Below, piece by piece: positions 44,966 to 53,268 of a stretch of DNA of 64,000 nt. The notes below the pieces were generated by a model. That model was not told the DNA's origin. It saw nothing but the letters and a program-made list of their open reading frames with translations, and did no database searches. Positions within the stretch are counted from its first letter, which is position 1; each line of letters starts with the position of its first letter. The DNA comes from Dyadobacter jiangsuensis. Lineage in GTDB: Bacteria; Bacteroidota; Bacteroidia; Cytophagales; Spirosomataceae. The translations under genes were made by a program, and so were the position numbers. The stretch covers positions 23,669 to 87,668 of the forward strand of contig NZ_PYAS01000020.1 of assembly GCF_003014695.1 (NCBI RefSeq). The letters are read 5' to 3'.

Positions 44966-45964
44966 TTAATCCGCGAGACTTTTAATGTAATCCCTGATCA
45001 GCTTCACCCCTTCTTCGTCGACCGTCGTCGTACCGATTTTAGGCATATGGTACTCGCCCATCGTATTCATCCGGATCACCATATTTTCCTTGTTATACCC
45101 GATGCCCGTTTTTTCAAACGGCGTGTCAAACCGCAGGTCCAATGAAGTACTGGCGGCTGTACCGGTTTCACTGTGACAATGGGCACAATTCATTTCAAGA
45201 TAAGCCCTGGCCCGCGGCGTCAATGCCAGGGACGAATCCTTGTAATCAGGAAGCGAAGTGAGTCCCCGGACATCCGCCTGCGCTAACAATCCTCTTTTTT
45301 CCAGATATGCCAACTGATTCATATGCTTCTCTCCCACTTCCACACGGATATTCAAATTACGGATTTGAGGCCCCAACGGCACCAACTTATCGCCTGAACG
45401 ATGGCAGGTACCGCAGTCTTTTTGGGCCGGAATCTTGTACACCAAATGCCGGCGTTTCCCATACCTGTCTTCGAAGTAGACCGGCACCGCGGCTCCTTCC
45501 GTCAACAGCTCAGCGTCGGTTTGCGCTTCGTTCCACCGGTAAGTAGCGACGTTCCATTTGCTTCCGGAATACAGCAGCAAGCGGGTTTCTACAATCAGTC
45601 TTTTTCAGTTTCCGGCCTTTGAATAATAGAAGGTTTTCGCAATCAGCGTACCATCCGGGAACACAGGAAGCCCGCCTCCTTGAATGCGCATTTTTCGGCC
45701 TTCCGGAATTCTGATGAGGCGCTGCTTTTCGGCATAATCGGTGAACAATGACGAGCCAATCCGGATGGGCACCACATCCTGAGCCGGTACCAGATCCGGC
45801 ATGTGGCCTTTGAACAACGCATATTCCGACAATCTGGTTTTGAAGGAAACATTATTACTGATTGTCTGCGGCCCATTGTTGCACGCCTGCATTAACATGC
45901 ATGCCAATGCCAGCGGGAACAGAACCGCCAAGCCTGCACCCTGCTCCTCTCCCGTTCTCGCCAT
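44966..45964 (-). pseudogene. SO_2930-type diheme c cytochrome gene with in-frame stop
   Basis: The frame from ATG 45964 (lipoprotein signal LALACMLMQAC) is open to 44966 except for one TGA at 45605-45607. The part before it holds the family start (LSEYALFKGHMPDLVPAQDV) and the part after it two c-type heme sites, DCGTCH and NCAHCH, with distal residues (GEYHMPKIGTTTVDEEGV). Both halves are in the same frame, so a single base change restores about 332 codons. It could be true decay, or a sequencing error. Intact relatives are periplasmic or outer-membrane electron carriers. The start is 1 bp from the DUF3817-like gene. Confidence 0.8.
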
Positions 45965-45965
45965 C

Positions 45966-46295
45966 TTAATCTTTGCGATTATCCCAAACAGATTGCTCAC
46001 GGGCGAGAATGTACTTGTCAATGTAAAAAGTCCCGAATGGGATGACACACGCAAGCAGGACCTTCCAGGAAGTTTCCGAAAACTTCCAGCTATAAGTGAC
46101 CGCGGCGCTCAATGTGGCTAGTACGAACAGCGTGAAAAGCAGGCCGTGAATTGGCCCTATAACCCTAACGAGCACGGGTTCACCGCCCCAATATTTCAGC
46201 GGAACAGCGATAAAAACCAGTAAAATCAACGAAATGCCTTCGAAAAACCCGAGTATTCTCAGTCTGCCGATGGGTGTTTTGAGTAAGTGAAGCAT
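45966..46295 (-). CDS. DUF3817-type small membrane protein
   Basis: 109 residues from ATG 46295 (MLHLLKTPIGRLRILGFFEG); the frame is open further upstream but that part is a shadow of the preceding gene. Three hydrophobic helices carry the family pattern FFEGISLILLVFIAVPLKYW, IGPIHGLLFTLFVLATL and VLLACVIPFGTFYIDKYIL. The family's role is not established. It is packed between a membrane protein gene and the diheme cytochrome gene, so a redox or membrane role is plausible. Confidence 0.8.
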   Translation of the reverse strand: MLHLLKTPIGRLRILGFFEGISLILLVFIAVPLKYWGGEPVLVRVIGPIHGLLFTLFVLATLSAAVTYSWKFSETSWKVLLACVIPFGTFYIDKYILAREQSVWDNRKD

Positions 46296-46309
46296 GGGGA
46301 TGTGAATAA

Positions 46310-46774
46310 TTAAAATGATCTGAAATAGGGCCTGGCAGCTAATGGAGAGAATGGCCAGGGAATGGCTGCAAGGATGATCAGCAAGGCAATGGCAAACCAG
46401 ACAAACATAGTGCTGAATTTTTCCCTGTCCGGCGTGACGCGCTTCGCCCTGGCCGATCCGATGGTAATCACCACCACCGCAATAGCCATGAGAGCAATGT
46501 GAATCAGCCGGAAAAAGGTGTGCTCGCTGACAAGCCCGGCGCTTGCGGATTCGGCAACATCGAATTTCACCACCGGACTGATCATGTAAAGCGAAAGTCC
46601 CAGTAATAGCTGGATGTGCGCAATGGTGGCCGTAATGTGCCTGACCGCATTGTGAGCACCGGAAAAAGCCCTGCCCGACCGAAGGCCGGACAGGGCGATC
46701 CCGATTGCATAGAGAAGGCTTGCCAGGACAAGCCATCTGTTGATGGAGTGTAAGGTAAGAAGTATTTGATGCAT
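46310..46774 (-). CDS. Four-helix membrane protein, cytochrome-B-like
   Basis: 154 residues from ATG 46774 (MHQILLTLHSINRWLVLASL). Four hydrophobic helices are visible, with His residues spaced in helices 1-3 (TLHSINRW; AHNAVRHITATIAHIQLLLG; FFRLIHIALMAIAVV), which would suit heme coordination in a DUF/cytochrome-b-like protein. Not confirmed as a heme protein. First gene of the minus-strand operon with DUF3817-like and diheme cytochrome genes; its promoter overlaps the palindrome at 46800-46835. Confidence 0.7.
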   Translation of the reverse strand: MHQILLTLHSINRWLVLASLLYAIGIALSGLRSGRAFSGAHNAVRHITATIAHIQLLLGLSLYMISPVVKFDVAESASAGLVSEHTFFRLIHIALMAIAVVVITIGSARAKRVTPDREKFSTMFVWFAIALLIILAAIPWPFSPLAARPYFRSF

Positions 46775-46792
46775 GGTTTTTGAGTTTCCATG

Positions 46793-46835
46793 CAAAGCTA
46801 AACCAAAAACATACTAGTTAGTATGTTTTTGGTTT
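46793..46835 (-). promoter_or_regulatory. Promoter and TetR-type operator of the membrane/cytochrome operon
   Basis: Minus-strand TAGCTTTG (46793-46800) is a consensus -7 box, 20 nt before the ATG. Directly upstream, 46800-46816 (AAACCAAAAACATACTA) and 46819-46835 form a perfect 17-bp palindrome with a 2-nt centre; its inner part ACATACTAGTTAGTATGT looks like a TetR-family operator. It could also act as a terminator for the ThuA gene, which ends at 46845. Confidence 0.65.
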
Positions 46836-46844
46836 AAGATATTT

Positions 46845-47561
46845 TTACCGGTGTCGCATAATCGACCATTCAATGCCCTGGCGCAGCAATTTCCGGTAAT
46901 TGGCGTTGCCAAATGCTTCCGGCCCGTGACCCAGCTGAATGAACAGCACTTCACTTCGACCGAATGGATTGGTCCAGGCAATGTATTTTGAGCTTCCGGG
47001 ATGTGTTGTACTCAACAGTGGCCGGATGGTTGGTTGCGTAAGGAAATTCCCGTAAACCTCATCATAGATTTCAAAGTCGGCGAGACCCTGCGTCATCGGG
47101 TGTGCCGGATTCTCGATTTTCACCGGGATCGTCACATCGTGCTGGTAAGTCGATTTCACCCCATTCACCATCGTGGCCTTTTCGTAATATTTGCCGCCGA
47201 TAATGCGCTGGAATTCGTCCCAGTTCTGATAGGAAACCAATGAATGATGCAGAAAAACCATCGCCTTGCCTTTTTGCAGCAACTGCAAATAGGCCTGTTT
47301 TTGAGCCGGCGTAATCGAATCGTTCATGTCATAAAAAACCAGCGCATCGTACTGGTCGACCTCGGCCGAAGCGATCAGTTCATTGCCTTTGGGTTGTTCG
47401 ATCCGGTCGTAGGAAAAATTACCCAGTGAATCCATCATGTTGTAAAACGGTACTTTCTCGAAACCATGCCCGCCCGTAATCACTAACAGACGGTGTTTCT
47501 TTTGCGAGAGGACCGTTAAATGAACAATGCATAGTAAGAAGGTCAGCAACAACGACTTCAT
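46845..47561 (-). CDS. ThuA domain protein (trehalose-utilisation type)
   Basis: 238 residues with a signal peptide (MKSLLLTFLLCIVHLTVLSQ). The ThuA glutamine-amidotransferase-like fold is complete: LLVITGGHGFEKVPFYNMMD, DALVFYDMNDSITPAQKQAY, AMVFLHHSLVSYQNWDEF and SEVLFIQLGHGPEAFGNANY. ThuA proteins take part in sugar catabolism in the periplasm (3-keto-glycoside or trehalose routes) with unclear chemistry. It is the last gene of the polysaccharide-utilisation operon, 28 bp after the GH95-like gene. Confidence 0.9.
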   Translation of the reverse strand: MKSLLLTFLLCIVHLTVLSQKKHRLLVITGGHGFEKVPFYNMMDSLGNFSYDRIEQPKGNELIASAEVDQYDALVFYDMNDSITPAQKQAYLQLLQKGKAMVFLHHSLVSYQNWDEFQRIIGGKYYEKATMVNGVKSTYQHDVTIPVKIENPAHPMTQGLADFEIYDEVYGNFLTQPTIRPLLSTTHPGSSKYIAWTNPFGRSEVLFIQLGHGPEAFGNANYRKLLRQGIEWSIMRHR

Positions 47562-47589
47562 AGCAGATCAGATTAGTTGAATATAATTT

Positions 47590-49902
47590 CTAATGACTAA
47601 TGAGCTCCAACCGCTCCCCACGCGAAGTCTCGAAAGAAAACACCTTGCCGCTAAGATGCTCTGCCTTCTTTCCATTCCGGAGCAACTGTACCGAATGACC
47701 GGGCCAGGGATTTTCTATACGGCAGGGCCTCCCTGCTTCGCTCAGCATTTTAACAGACCCTATTTTCCCCTCCTGCAAACCGCTGCTGACCAGGAATGCA
47801 CCATAGGCCCGAAGGTGATCAAAACGGGCATTTTTTCTTCTGTTCCAATTGGGAAATATCCTGATGACGCCTTCGTAACTCTGCATCATCATTTCATTGA
47901 TCGTCAGCGGAACTGCCGCGAGCGTCTCAATCCCGCCGCCCTCCGCGGTAATCCAGAGATTAGGCAACGACTGCCGGTTGATGCGATCCGTAAGCTGCTT
48001 CATGACCTCGTCGGAGTCATAGCCTACCCTGACGACCGCAGGGAAACACGTTTCGATGCCGTTACCAAGGGTATTTGCCCATTCTCCCGGTCCTTTCATT
48101 TTATCTTTCCAACGGCCGACGTCGCTCAGCAACACCTGGTTGAATGCAGAATCCGTCACCGGCCCGCATACGCCTCCCGGCAGCACCAGTCCGTGGATCG
48201 ACACCCTGGCCAGCCCCTCCACCCCGCTGTGAATCGGTGATGGGCTGGTTTCTACACCTTTCAGGCTCAGTTTACCATCTACTTCGCGTACCGTGAATTG
48301 ACTCATGTGTTTTACAATGTGTTCCCACTTTTCCCGTCTGTCCTGGTCTGCATTTAAAAACCCGCTCACGTCGATCATCCCTTTGAACAGCATTTTGACC
48401 AATCCAACCGACAATGTCGAGTTGAAATCGCCGAGAAGCTGGCGCCATTGACCTTTGTTTTTAAGGTTGGGCATCACCTCATTATAATGGTCCATGTATA
48501 TGACGTACCGCCCGTTCTCGAATTTCAGATAGTCTTCCCAAAAATTCGCGCACTCGCGCATGTAGGGATACACTCTTCGTGCATACGCGGCGTCATACGT
48601 GCTGTAAAAACGCATGAGCATATTGCCCACACTGAACACCGCATTGATCTTTTGCCCCAGGAATTTGAGTCCTCCATCAATTGTATTTTCACGGGAAGCG
48701 TATCGCTTCTCCATTTCATCGGCCGTCAATGGCCAGCGTGTAGTGACCAGCCCCATCGGCCCGATCCCGACCGGGTAATAGATTCCATTGATCCCGAGCA
48801 GCTCTTTCGCATGGCGCTTGCCGCTTTCCATGTAATCGAGCAGCGGCTTGTCGAAATTATCGGTTTCGTCAATATGATTGGAGGAATAGGCGGCCCAGTA
48901 AGGAGCCTGATAGTTGTAGTTCAGATGGTAATCGCCGCCCCAGGCGGCAGAATCCTTCGTAATGAATGGTCCCCAAATCCCCGGCGCAAACTTGCCCGCC
49001 CGCGAGGTCGCACCGAAAAGGTACTGGGATGCATAATAGTATTTTTCCAGAAACGGGTCACCGATCTGCACCGACGAACGGCCCCAATACTTTGCCCACC
49101 AGCCTTGATGGTCCTTCTGCAACCTGGTTATGGTGGCCGGCGTCATGGTCTTGGCCTCTGTTATCGCCTTCTGTTTCCAATTTTTCGCATCGTGATTGGA
49201 ATATATGGTTACTGCCAACGTCACCTTGCTATTAGGCGTCAAAGTAACGCTCCCGCCACTCTCCGGCTTCGTTCCTATTACTTTCACGGCCATCGCCACA
49301 TGCGACGGCCATGCCAGCAATGGGGTATTTTCAAAAGAGCGCGTAACCCAATGTGTGCCTGCATCATTTCCTTCCGCATTGACAGACGTGTTTCCTTCCG
49401 CCGCTTTCAATGCAAACTGCATGGAGCAAGCTTCATTAGCACCCAGCTCCACGACCACCGTGTTGGTCGTCGCGGAAACCCAGGTCTTCACCGATACGGC
49501 AAGATTGCCCTTCGTAAACCTGGCCGCAATCTCCGCTTTGTCCTGTATTTGTTCGGCATAATAACCTGCACCGGCCAATGCGGGAATGTCGATTTCCAAC
49601 CACCCGGGCAGTGCAATGCCCCCGCCCGGGTAGACCGGATACGCTCGCCAGAAATCGTTCTTCCCGAGGTAGAACCGCAGCTTATCCGGGTTGCCTCCCA
49701 GCGTCAGCCCGATATCTCCATTTCCCGCCAGCGGCCCGTCCGGCGTTTTGGAAGTCGGCACTTTACGGGGAACGCTGGTAAAAACGGCCTTGTAGCGTCC
49801 TGCATAGATTTCCTGAGCCCCCGCCGCTTGCCGCAGGCCCAAGAGCATTACAATCGAAAGGCAAATCCTGAAAGTGGTTATGGTTCTTAAAATTGCGTTC
49901 AT
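47590..49902 (-). CDS. GH95-like glycoside hydrolase (six-hairpin fold)
   Basis: 770 residues with a signal peptide (ICLSIVMLLGLRQAAGAQ). The N-terminal GH95-type beta domain carries PDGPLAGNGDIGLTLGGNPD; the central alpha/alpha barrel holds WGGDYHLNYNYQAPYWAAYS and the long helical repeats; a C-terminal beta domain closes it (SVQLLRNGKKAEHLSGKVF). GH95 enzymes are inverting alpha-L-fucosidases or alpha-galactosidases; the W-G-G-D-Y-H-L-N-Y-N-Y element fits the wider family. Substrate not decided. It overlaps the GH97 gene by 4 bp (ATGA), so the two are translationally coupled. Confidence 0.82.
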   Translation of the reverse strand: MNAILRTITTFRICLSIVMLLGLRQAAGAQEIYAGRYKAVFTSVPRKVPTSKTPDGPLAGNGDIGLTLGGNPDKLRFYLGKNDFWRAYPVYPGGGIALPGWLEIDIPALAGAGYYAEQIQDKAEIAARFTKGNLAVSVKTWVSATTNTVVVELGANEACSMQFALKAAEGNTSVNAEGNDAGTHWVTRSFENTPLLAWPSHVAMAVKVIGTKPESGGSVTLTPNSKVTLAVTIYSNHDAKNWKQKAITEAKTMTPATITRLQKDHQGWWAKYWGRSSVQIGDPFLEKYYYASQYLFGATSRAGKFAPGIWGPFITKDSAAWGGDYHLNYNYQAPYWAAYSSNHIDETDNFDKPLLDYMESGKRHAKELLGINGIYYPVGIGPMGLVTTRWPLTADEMEKRYASRENTIDGGLKFLGQKINAVFSVGNMLMRFYSTYDAAYARRVYPYMRECANFWEDYLKFENGRYVIYMDHYNEVMPNLKNKGQWRQLLGDFNSTLSVGLVKMLFKGMIDVSGFLNADQDRREKWEHIVKHMSQFTVREVDGKLSLKGVETSPSPIHSGVEGLARVSIHGLVLPGGVCGPVTDSAFNQVLLSDVGRWKDKMKGPGEWANTLGNGIETCFPAVVRVGYDSDEVMKQLTDRINRQSLPNLWITAEGGGIETLAAVPLTINEMMMQSYEGVIRIFPNWNRRKNARFDHLRAYGAFLVSSGLQEGKIGSVKMLSEAGRPCRIENPWPGHSVQLLRNGKKAEHLSGKVFSFETSRGERLELISH

Positions 49903-51785
49903 GGGCGTACGAATTTTGCAATGAAGCCGCCCCCTTCTCCCAGGTTCAGCCGGATGCTGCCATTTTTGTCATAGCTTCCTTTTCCAAGCGTTACGCCCGC
50001 AGGATTCCCGGCCGAATCCCTTACTTCCGAGGCGCTGAAAGTGCCCTCCCCCAGGAAGTTCAGCGGAATATCGAAGCTTTTAGGTACAGCGCCATTCATC
50101 ACCGCCAGAAACCACTGCTTTCCGCTCCGGCGGGCATACACGGCCGCCTCGCCGATCGCAGATCCCCGAAGTACAATCGTCTCGTCCCAAACGGAAGGAA
50201 TGCTTTTGATCATATCCACCGCCGGGTTCTCCAGCAAATGCTCCGGACTGGCCGAATAGGTTAGCAATGGAGCCGAAAAGATGGCTGCACTGGCGATCTG
50301 ATGCGCCCAGGTCGTGTTTTTCCGGCGGTCGCCAAAATGCACGGGCGTGTACTCCGCGTGCCCGGTTACGAAACGGGTAAACGGCAAAGTAACATTGTGC
50401 CCTGCACGGTCTTTCAGCTTGCTGGCTTCCATTCCCTTCACTGCTTCACGGGTGAGCTCATTCGGCCAGGTACGCTCCTGACCGGTGGGTTTGTTGGCAC
50501 CATGAAAATCCACCATGAGCTTCAACTCCGCTGTTTCCCGCAGGATGGATTGGTATAGGTCGATCTCCTCTTTTGCCTCATGGTCGAAAAAATCGAGTTT
50601 CAAGCCGCTGATGCCCAAATCACGACAATGTTTGAAAAACGCCTGGCGGGTTTTCGCATCGCGAAGCTCCTTCGAATGCTCCCATAGCCAGATGTGAACA
50701 CCTTTTTCGCGGGAGTAATCTACAAGCGATTTCAGGTCGTTATCCGGCCATTTTTTCCAGAAACCTTCGAGAATATTGTGTTTAAAACCCAACTCGGCTG
50801 CCTGCCGGGAGTATTCCTTCATCGTTTCCAACGTGCCTTCACCCCCATTGTCAAGGTATTTCCAAACTGCGGAGCCGGGCTGAATCCAGGCAGTTTTAAT
50901 GCCCTGCGGGAATAGCTTCTTATCCGGCGGCGGGCACAGGTTATGAACGATATCGCTGTTAACCAGGGCATTCAACCCATTGGCAATCATAATTACCCGC
51001 CAAGGTGTGGTTACGGTTCCGGTGATGGCCGCTGGCTGCGACAGCCGGAGCACATCCTCGGCGCTGTAACGCAATTTGTAGGGATATGAAGTGGGTTGGT
51101 TTTGAGGCAGCCTCAGTACCACGCCCCTGTTGCCGTCGGTTTGCAACGCCATTCCACCATAATTTTTAAGGTCCGCCTCCGTCACCGACAGGTAGAGCTC
51201 GCTATCCGGCAGCCGGAACGTCACCGAAGGCGCCGCCCACTGTCCGGCTTTCACGGTGTCCATGCTCTTCCGTACGTATTCGCCTTCGTAATGCATGTAC
51301 AGGTCGTGGTACCAGGCTGTGGTTCCTGCGGGCAACCTGAAAACCGTTGCCTCATCGGCAATGCGTTTGGCATCGGGCTTGCCGGGAACGGTCAGCTGAA
51401 ACGCAGCGCCGTCATTAAATACCCTCACATCGGCGGTATACCTTATTGCCCCATGGCTGATGCTGATTTTCGAGCCGTTGCAATGGTTCCGGGCAACGGA
51501 ATGAGCGCCATTCCAGGGATATTCCTCATTTACGCGGTAGCTTTCCGCTTTACCAATACTGACCTTCTCGGTAATACTCTTCTCATCCAGCGACATGCGG
51601 ATGGGCGAAGCTTCGACTACGTCCTTACTTTCGTAAGAAATGCGGTAGAAAAGGGATTCGTCTTTTGTAAAAAGATGGAAGGAAATCTTGTTATCGGGGC
51701 TCTTGACCGTCAGATTTTGCGCAGACAATAGCCGGGTGGATGCCAGAAGTACCAGCACCACCAATCTTTTTATACCAAACATCAT
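49899..51785 (-). CDS. Glycoside hydrolase family 97 enzyme
   Basis: 628 residues from ATG 51785 (MMFGIKRLVVLVLLASTRLL signal). The N-terminal beta-sandwich (LTVKSPDNKISFHLFTKDES), the TIM barrel (GVHIWLWEHSKELRD; GISGLKLDFFDHEAKEEID; VDFHGANKPTGQERTWPNEL) and the C-terminal sheet follow the GH97 order. The Asp in GLKLDFFD fits the nucleophile of the retaining (alpha-galactosidase-type) branch of GH97 rather than the inverting SusB-type glucosidases. It is periplasmic, 8 bp after the SusD gene, and shares the operon's substrate, probably an alpha-linked glycan. Confidence 0.9.
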   Translation of the reverse strand: MMFGIKRLVVLVLLASTRLLSAQNLTVKSPDNKISFHLFTKDESLFYRISYESKDVVEASPIRMSLDEKSITEKVSIGKAESYRVNEEYPWNGAHSVARNHCNGSKISISHGAIRYTADVRVFNDGAAFQLTVPGKPDAKRIADEATVFRLPAGTTAWYHDLYMHYEGEYVRKSMDTVKAGQWAAPSVTFRLPDSELYLSVTEADLKNYGGMALQTDGNRGVVLRLPQNQPTSYPYKLRYSAEDVLRLSQPAAITGTVTTPWRVIMIANGLNALVNSDIVHNLCPPPDKKLFPQGIKTAWIQPGSAVWKYLDNGGEGTLETMKEYSRQAAELGFKHNILEGFWKKWPDNDLKSLVDYSREKGVHIWLWEHSKELRDAKTRQAFFKHCRDLGISGLKLDFFDHEAKEEIDLYQSILRETAELKLMVDFHGANKPTGQERTWPNELTREAVKGMEASKLKDRAGHNVTLPFTRFVTGHAEYTPVHFGDRRKNTTWAHQIASAAIFSAPLLTYSASPEHLLENPAVDMIKSIPSVWDETIVLRGSAIGEAAVYARRSGKQWFLAVMNGAVPKSFDIPLNFLGEGTFSASEVRDSAGNPAGVTLGKGSYDKNGSIRLNLGEGGGFIAKFVRP

Positions 51786-51793
51786 TTCTGTTA

Positions 51794-53257
51794 TCAGTAA
51801 TTTTCGTTTTGCGTCCAAACTCCCTTCATAATGTCCATTTGTCCCAGCGGAATGGGCAACAGGTAGGATTTGAACTTTCTTTTTGTGCCTTTCGCATCGT
51901 AGGCTACCTGCGGGATCACCTTGTCGGCCAGCTTCCAGCGGACCAGGTCGTTGTAGCGCAATCCCTCGAAAGCCAGCTCGATGCGTCGTTCGTTCCGGAT
52001 TACATCGCGGGTGAGGGCGGTTTTGGCAGGCATTCCCACGCCCGGCCTCGCGCGCACGTCGTTCAATGCCTTCAATGCATTCGCATCACTTCCTTTCCCG
52101 CTTTCGAACATCGCCTCGGCATACATAAGCAGCAAGTCGGCGTAGCGGATCTTCACCATATGCTGTTCGCTCAATGTGGAACCCGATCCGTTATTAATCG
52201 CCGGATTAACCCATTTTTTGAAGGCCATACCGGTGTAAGGGATTTGTCCTTCGGCAAGACTCCCGGTTTGTTTGAAACCAGCCGGATTATAAGCCCAGGG
52301 ATCGCCTGCTTCGAAAATGGTCATTTTCCTGCGGGGATCGTTCGGCTCGTAAGCGTCGCGGAGCTCCGTCGTGGGGAATACCGACATCCGCGCACCAATT
52401 ACCTGATCGAGCGAGTGGTAGTCGTCCGGCGCCTTGAACTGGACGGAAAACATAATTTCCCGGTTATTAGCCTGGTTTCCAAAGAATACGCCGGAATAGC
52501 TGTCCGCCAGTTTGAACGGGTTGGCAGCATCGCCGATCAGGCTCCATGCCGCGTCGGCGGCTTCACTGTAACGCTCGGCGTTCAGCAATACCCTTGTTTT
52601 TAATGCAATAGCAGAACCTTTCACCGCACGCCCATCCGTATACGCATTCGCAGGAAGGTATGAAATGGCCAGATCCAGGTCTTTCAGTATCTGTGCCACC
52701 ACCTCCGTTTTGGATGCCCTGGGCGTCTCCCGGATATTGTCGTCGAGTTCTGCCGGTTTCAGGAGAATAGGCAAATCGCCGTAGAGCTGCGTGAGGTCAT
52801 TGTAGTAAAAAGCTCTCAAAAACAATGCTTCGCCCTTCATGCGGTTGCGAACGGCGTCGGTGGTAGCGGTTACCCGGTCGATGTTCGCAAGGAAGTAATT
52901 ACACGCGGCGATCCCCTGGAAACCAATGGTAAACGATTTGCTGACAATCCCGGTCGTGGCCGAATTGTGCTCACCACGCATTACGACATCGAATGACTCG
53001 TAACCCGAGGTATTGGATGCATTATCGGACAGCGACTCCCAAAAGAGGAAGTTACCGCTCTGCGCCGGGCCATTGGATATGATCGGTTCTTTGAGTTTGG
53101 CATAACACGCTATCAGCGCCTTATTGGCTTCCGTCTCCGTTTTCCAGAAGTTTTCGGAGTTGGGATTGGCCAGCGGATTTTTGTCCAGCGTGTCGTTGCA
53201 GGCGAACACGACCGCCGTCAATAGGAGGATAAATATATTTGTGAATCTGGTTGTCAT
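51794..53257 (-). CDS. susD: SusD/RagB outer-membrane glycan-binding lipoprotein
   Basis: 487 residues with a lipoprotein signal (LLTAVVFACNDTLDKNP, Cys20). The TPR-like SusD fold is marked by TEANKALIACYAKLKEP, GEALFLRAFYYNDLTQLYGD and the C-terminal MVKIRYADLLLMYAEAMFES and IRNERRIELAFEGLRYNDLV. It caps the SusC channel and presents glycans to it on the outer face. It is 12 bp after the SusC gene. The glycan is not deducible from SusD alone. Confidence 0.95.
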   Translation of the reverse strand: MTTRFTNIFILLLTAVVFACNDTLDKNPLANPNSENFWKTETEANKALIACYAKLKEPIISNGPAQSGNFLFWESLSDNASNTSGYESFDVVMRGEHNSATTGIVSKSFTIGFQGIAACNYFLANIDRVTATTDAVRNRMKGEALFLRAFYYNDLTQLYGDLPILLKPAELDDNIRETPRASKTEVVAQILKDLDLAISYLPANAYTDGRAVKGSAIALKTRVLLNAERYSEAADAAWSLIGDAANPFKLADSYSGVFFGNQANNREIMFSVQFKAPDDYHSLDQVIGARMSVFPTTELRDAYEPNDPRRKMTIFEAGDPWAYNPAGFKQTGSLAEGQIPYTGMAFKKWVNPAINNGSGSTLSEQHMVKIRYADLLLMYAEAMFESGKGSDANALKALNDVRARPGVGMPAKTALTRDVIRNERRIELAFEGLRYNDLVRWKLADKVIPQVAYDAKGTKRKFKSYLLPIPLGQMDIMKGVWTQNENY

Positions 53258-53268
53258 AGCATTACGAA

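Noticed and set aside
45605..45607. TGA in the cytochrome gene as a recoded selenocysteine codon
   Set aside because: It is not at a redox motif and no hairpin of the required kind follows; a simple nonsense change or read error is more likely.
46296..46736. N-terminal extension of the DUF3817-like protein
   Set aside because: Cys/His-rich shadow of the overlapping membrane-protein gene in another frame; the family start is at 46295.
48448..49890. 480-codon open frame on the plus strand
   Set aside because: Antisense to the GH95-like gene, rich in Arg/His/Cys without domain pattern; a shadow frame.
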